A stretch of 24,553 nt of DNA. Origin: a virus. The DNA lies in IMG/VR virus record IMGVR_UViG_3300021138_000164, positions 1-24,553 of that record; one strand, written 5' to 3'. The notes under the pieces were generated by a model. It ran no database searches and was not told where the DNA came from. It was given only the letters and a program-made list of their open reading frames with translations. The number at the start of each line of letters is the position of its first letter. Within the stretch, counting starts at the first letter, position 1. This document shows, piece after piece, positions 22,508-24,553 of this stretch. The position numbers and the translations under genes were made by a program.

Positions 22508-23272
22508 ATGCCTACTTATTATAATTGTCCTCCTGGTCACTATGTCTATGCATACATTAGGAGTAGTGATTCTTCTATAGCACATGCAGGAACTCCTTAT
22601 TATATTGGCAAAGGGATTGGTAAGCGAGCATGGGCAAAACACAAGCGAAACAACGGCTCTGATCTACGTCCAATTGATAATACCAACATTATAATAGTCG
22701 AGGCTAATCTAACAGCAATCGGTGCATGTGCATTAGAACGTTGGTTGATACGTTGGTATGGACGCAAAGATATCAAGACAGGTATACTGCAGAATATGAC
22801 AGATGGTGGCGATGGCGCAACTAATGTTTCCGAATCTACTAGAGCTAAATTATCTTCTGCCAACACAGGAAAGATACAGAGCGCAGAAACAACAGCTAAA
22901 AGGTTGGCTAGCAGACACGGATATAGGCATAGTCCCGAAACAAAGGCCAAGATGTCTGAGGCTAAATTAGACAAAACTCCAACACCTGAGACTAGAGCAA
23001 GGATGTCTGCAGCGAACAAAGGTCGTGTTATATCACAAGAACAGAGAGATAAGATATCGTCATCTCTAAAAGGACGATCAACCGGTCCACGAATTGCCGA
23101 GGTTAGGTTAAAGATATCAAAATCACGCACGGGCATTGGTCATTCCGATGAGGCAAAGGTAAAGATTGCAGCAGCTAGTTTTAACCGAACACACTCAGCT
23201 GCAACCAGAGAGAAGTTAAGAGAACTGGCTAAAGCACAATGGGCTGCTAAAAAGCAACTCACTTGCCTATGA
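22508..23272 (+). CDS. GIY-YIG free-standing homing endonuclease with NUMOD3 repeats
   Basis: This 254-residue protein has AAAGGAG 7 bases before its ATG. The N-terminal catalytic GIY-YIG domain spans about 10-100: VYAYI (strand 1, the 'GIY' place), YYIGKG at 31-36 ('YIG'), R40, H45, E77 (catalytic Glu in [11 protein letters not shown]) and N96. From about residue 108 to 245 it carries several NUMOD3-type DNA-binding repeats ([69 protein letters not shown]). This is the layout of phage Seg-type and I-Bmo/I-Tev-like enzymes, which cut related DNA and promote their own spread. It stands alone on the strand opposite to its neighbours, and its 3' end overlaps the next minus-strand gene by 14 bases. 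Confidence 0.93.
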   Translation: MPTYYNCPPGHYVYAYIRSSDSSIAHAGTPYYIGKGIGKRAWAKHKRNNGSDLRPIDNTNIIIVEANLTAIGACALERWLIRWYGRKDIKTGILQNMTDGGDGATNVSESTRAKLSSANTGKIQSAETTAKRLASRHGYRHSPETKAKMSEAKLDKTPTPETRARMSAANKGRVISQEQRDKISSSLKGRSTGPRIAEVRLKISKSRTGIGHSDEAKVKIAAASFNRTHSAATREKLRELAKAQWAAKKQLTCL

Positions 23273-23537
23273 ATTTGCGAGCCCATGATTCGGCCCATTC
23301 CTCCAAGTGCTGTTCCAGATAGGCCACACCCTGTGCGCTGTGCAGGCTAGCAGTCTTTTCGATGCTGTTGGTCACCACTGTGGGCAGCTTGTCTTCGATC
23401 ATGTCTATGATCTTCTGTCGTTCCTGCGGCGGCATGTCTCTGCTCCACATGGCTAAACGTTCTGCTACCATAGCACACAGCTGTGCGCTCAGCTGAGACA
23501 GTTGTGGTCGGAATTCGCCTGGATTCATCTCTATCAT
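23259..23537 (-). CDS. Small phage protein of unknown function (92 aa)
   Basis: Start ATG 23537 has AGGAAGG 7 bases upstream on the minus strand. The protein is helical throughout, with [35 protein letters not shown] and [17 protein letters not shown]. The regular charged and hydrophobic spacing suggests a helical bundle or an adaptor for another protein. It follows the VWA-domain gene by 69 bases, which makes it a candidate partner, though no family is recognised. The gap 23538-23606 holds only its ribosome binding site. Confidence 0.65.
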   Translation of the reverse strand: MIEMNPGEFRPQLSQLSAQLCAMVAERLAMWSRDMPPQERQKIIDMIEDKLPTVVTNSIEKTASLHSAQGVAYLEQHLEEWAESWARKFIGK

Positions 23538-23606
23538 TTGGTTACCTTCCTGATGTGACTAGTGTAGCTATGAGACCACTGATAGCCAACCTATTACTAT
23601 ACCCTG

Positions 23607-24553
23607 TCAGGCTGCCTGTCCAATCTCTGCAACACCCGTGTCATGGTCATAGTAAGCATACTGACCAAACGGTGGCTTCACGCGAGTCTTGTGTCCCTCT
23701 GTGATGATCCAGAGCACGTCGCAGTAGCTCTCCGGACCCCAAGTACCAAATGGATAACCGTCTGTGAAGATCACTGCCTTCTTGGGCTCAATCTGTTCTT
23801 CTATCCAGTAGTTCCAGAATGCCATGAACTCTGTGCCACCGCCGCCCTTGCACTCGTAGGTCAGCAAATCGTCTGCGCTGTCCTTGGTGAACTTCTGGAA
23901 GTTGTAGACCTGGGTGTCAAAGCAGAGGATGCTGATGGTGAAGTCGTTGTACATCTGCATGATGCCATAGACCTCGCTGAGGAAGTCCTTGGCCATGGTG
24001 TCGCTGATTGAACCGCTCATGTCAATGGCAATGGCAATGTCAATGGTATCGTCCTTGTCCAGAGTGGGAAGGAAGATGCCACCATACATGTGCTTGCGGT
24101 TAGGACGCATCCAGGTAAAGTCGTCAGTGATGCAGCTCTGGATGTTTTGTTGTAACAGATCGCGCCAGTTGATCTTGGGCTCGATGAGGTCGTCCACCAA
24201 ACGCTGCAGGCTGGCTGGCATCTTGCCTGCACTAGCCTGTGCTGCCTGCAGCACCTTGTTCTTCATCTCTTCGCGGATCTTGTCCAGCTCTTCCTTGCTG
24301 ACCTTGATGGGATTGCCGTCCTTGTCCACAGCCTGGCGACCCTTGCCATCCTTGCCATTGCTGTCCCCGCCCATCTCCAGATGCACGTCCATGGTCAGCT
24401 GCTTCTTGACCTTGCGCTTCTGCAGATCGTCGTACACTGCCTCAGAGGTCCAGCCCAGATACTTCTCGTCATACAAGCCCACACGCTGGTTGGTCTCGCC
24501 CTTCTCGTCAACGTCTGTGACCTTCTTTGTAGGCATCTTGCCAATCTTGTCTG
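23607..24553 (-). CDS. VWA-domain protein, C-terminal part (gene runs off right edge)
   Basis: The first ATG in the window is at 24536, but the frame stays open to the edge with no binding site, so the N terminus is probably missing. Numbered from that ATG, residues 1-110 are charged, with a Gly/Asp/Lys-rich linker (GGDSNGKDGKG). The segment NWRDLLQQ ... WMRPNRKHM at 123-150 precedes a von Willebrand A fold. Its metal site (MIDAS) is visible as D172-M-S174-G-S176, T235 (GGGGTEF) and D259 (FTDGYP). The layout matches VWA-like proteins with an N-terminal metallopeptidase-type domain (DUF2201 type), which often pair with MoxR-like AAA ATPases in aquatic T4-like phages. The catalytic part and any ATPase would lie beyond the edge. 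Confidence 0.85.
   Translation of the reverse strand, partial: DKIGKMPTKKVTDVDEKGETNQRVGLYDEKYLGWTSEAVYDDLQKRKVKKQLTMDVHLEMGGDSNGKDGKGRQAVDKDGNPIKVSKEELDKIREEMKNKVLQAAQASAGKMPASLQRLVDDLIEPKINWRDLLQQNIQSCITDDFTWMRPNRKHMYGGIFLPTLDKDDTIDIAIAIDMSGSISDTMAKDFLSEVYGIMQMYNDFTISILCFDTQVYNFQKFTKDSADDLLTYECKGGGGTEFMAFWNYWIEEQIEPKKAVIFTDGYPFGTWGPESYCDVLWIITEGHKTRVKPPFGQYAYYDHDTGVAEIGQAA

Noticed and set aside
22158-22580. 140-codon plus-strand frame with many hydrophobic residues
   Set aside because: It has no ribosome binding site, runs across two well-signalled minus-strand genes and into the start of the endonuclease gene in another frame. The hydrophobic composition is what the complement of those genes gives.
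1-24553. tRNA genes, CRISPR arrays, insertion sequences, integrase or attachment sites
   Set aside because: Reading both strands I saw no cloverleaf-type sequence, regularly spaced direct repeats, transposase or recombinase motifs. A tRNA scan would be needed to be certain about tRNAs.

Overview
This window looks like part of a large lytic myovirus genome (Caudoviricetes) of the T4-like superfamily, probably from an aquatic bacterium. The reasons are: tail-fibre-type structural genes; T4-style late-promoter octamers (TATAAATA, CATAAATA, CTAAATA) upstream of genes on both strands; a thymidylate synthase ThyX; a monothiol glutaredoxin; a free-standing GIY-YIG endonuclease; a VWA-domain protein; and very tight gene packing with ATGA-type stop/start overlaps. 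I see no tRNA, rRNA, CRISPR array, insertion sequence or integrase. The exact host cannot be read from the sequence.

Layout. (1) 1-6163, plus strand: virion structural genes. A very large repeat-built fibre-like protein is cut by the left edge. It is followed by a 44-codon reading frame that resembles the start of the next gene, a 198-aa structural protein, and two more tail-fibre-like proteins. (2) 6168-6214: a sigma70-like promoter overlapped by a perfect 8-bp inverted repeat. (3) 6223-16204, plus strand: twelve consecutive genes that all overlap their neighbours by 1 to 20 bases and so behave as one translationally coupled unit. They encode a small conserved-looking protein, two related GT-A-like glycosyltransferases, a 180-aa unknown, four genes of a second glycosyltransferase-like family (one with three fused modules), a Rossmann methyltransferase-like protein, an 81-aa unknown and two radical SAM proteins. 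(4) 16241-18177, plus strand: a late promoter, a small conserved-looking protein, ThyX, a P-loop kinase resembling APS kinase, and an HxGH nucleotidyltransferase. (5) 18174-19734, minus strand: a small membrane protein with its own late promoter, a 79-aa protein, a 237-aa protein with a Lys/Ala-rich tail, and glutaredoxin. (6) 19741-21975, plus strand: a 370-aa putative glycosyltransferase-like protein, a small protein with faint carrier-protein resemblance, and a possible sulfotransferase-like protein. (7) 21954-24553, mostly minus strand: a VWA protein cut by the right edge and three small proteins, interrupted by an opposite-strand GIY-YIG endonuclease with its own late-type promoter.

How it fits together. 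The most striking part is the 10-kb glycosyltransferase, methyltransferase and radical SAM operon directly behind the tail-fibre genes. The most economical reading is a phage-encoded pathway that builds or modifies a glycan or a peptide, perhaps decorating the virion fibres or the host surface. That is inference from gene families and position, and the substrate is unknown.
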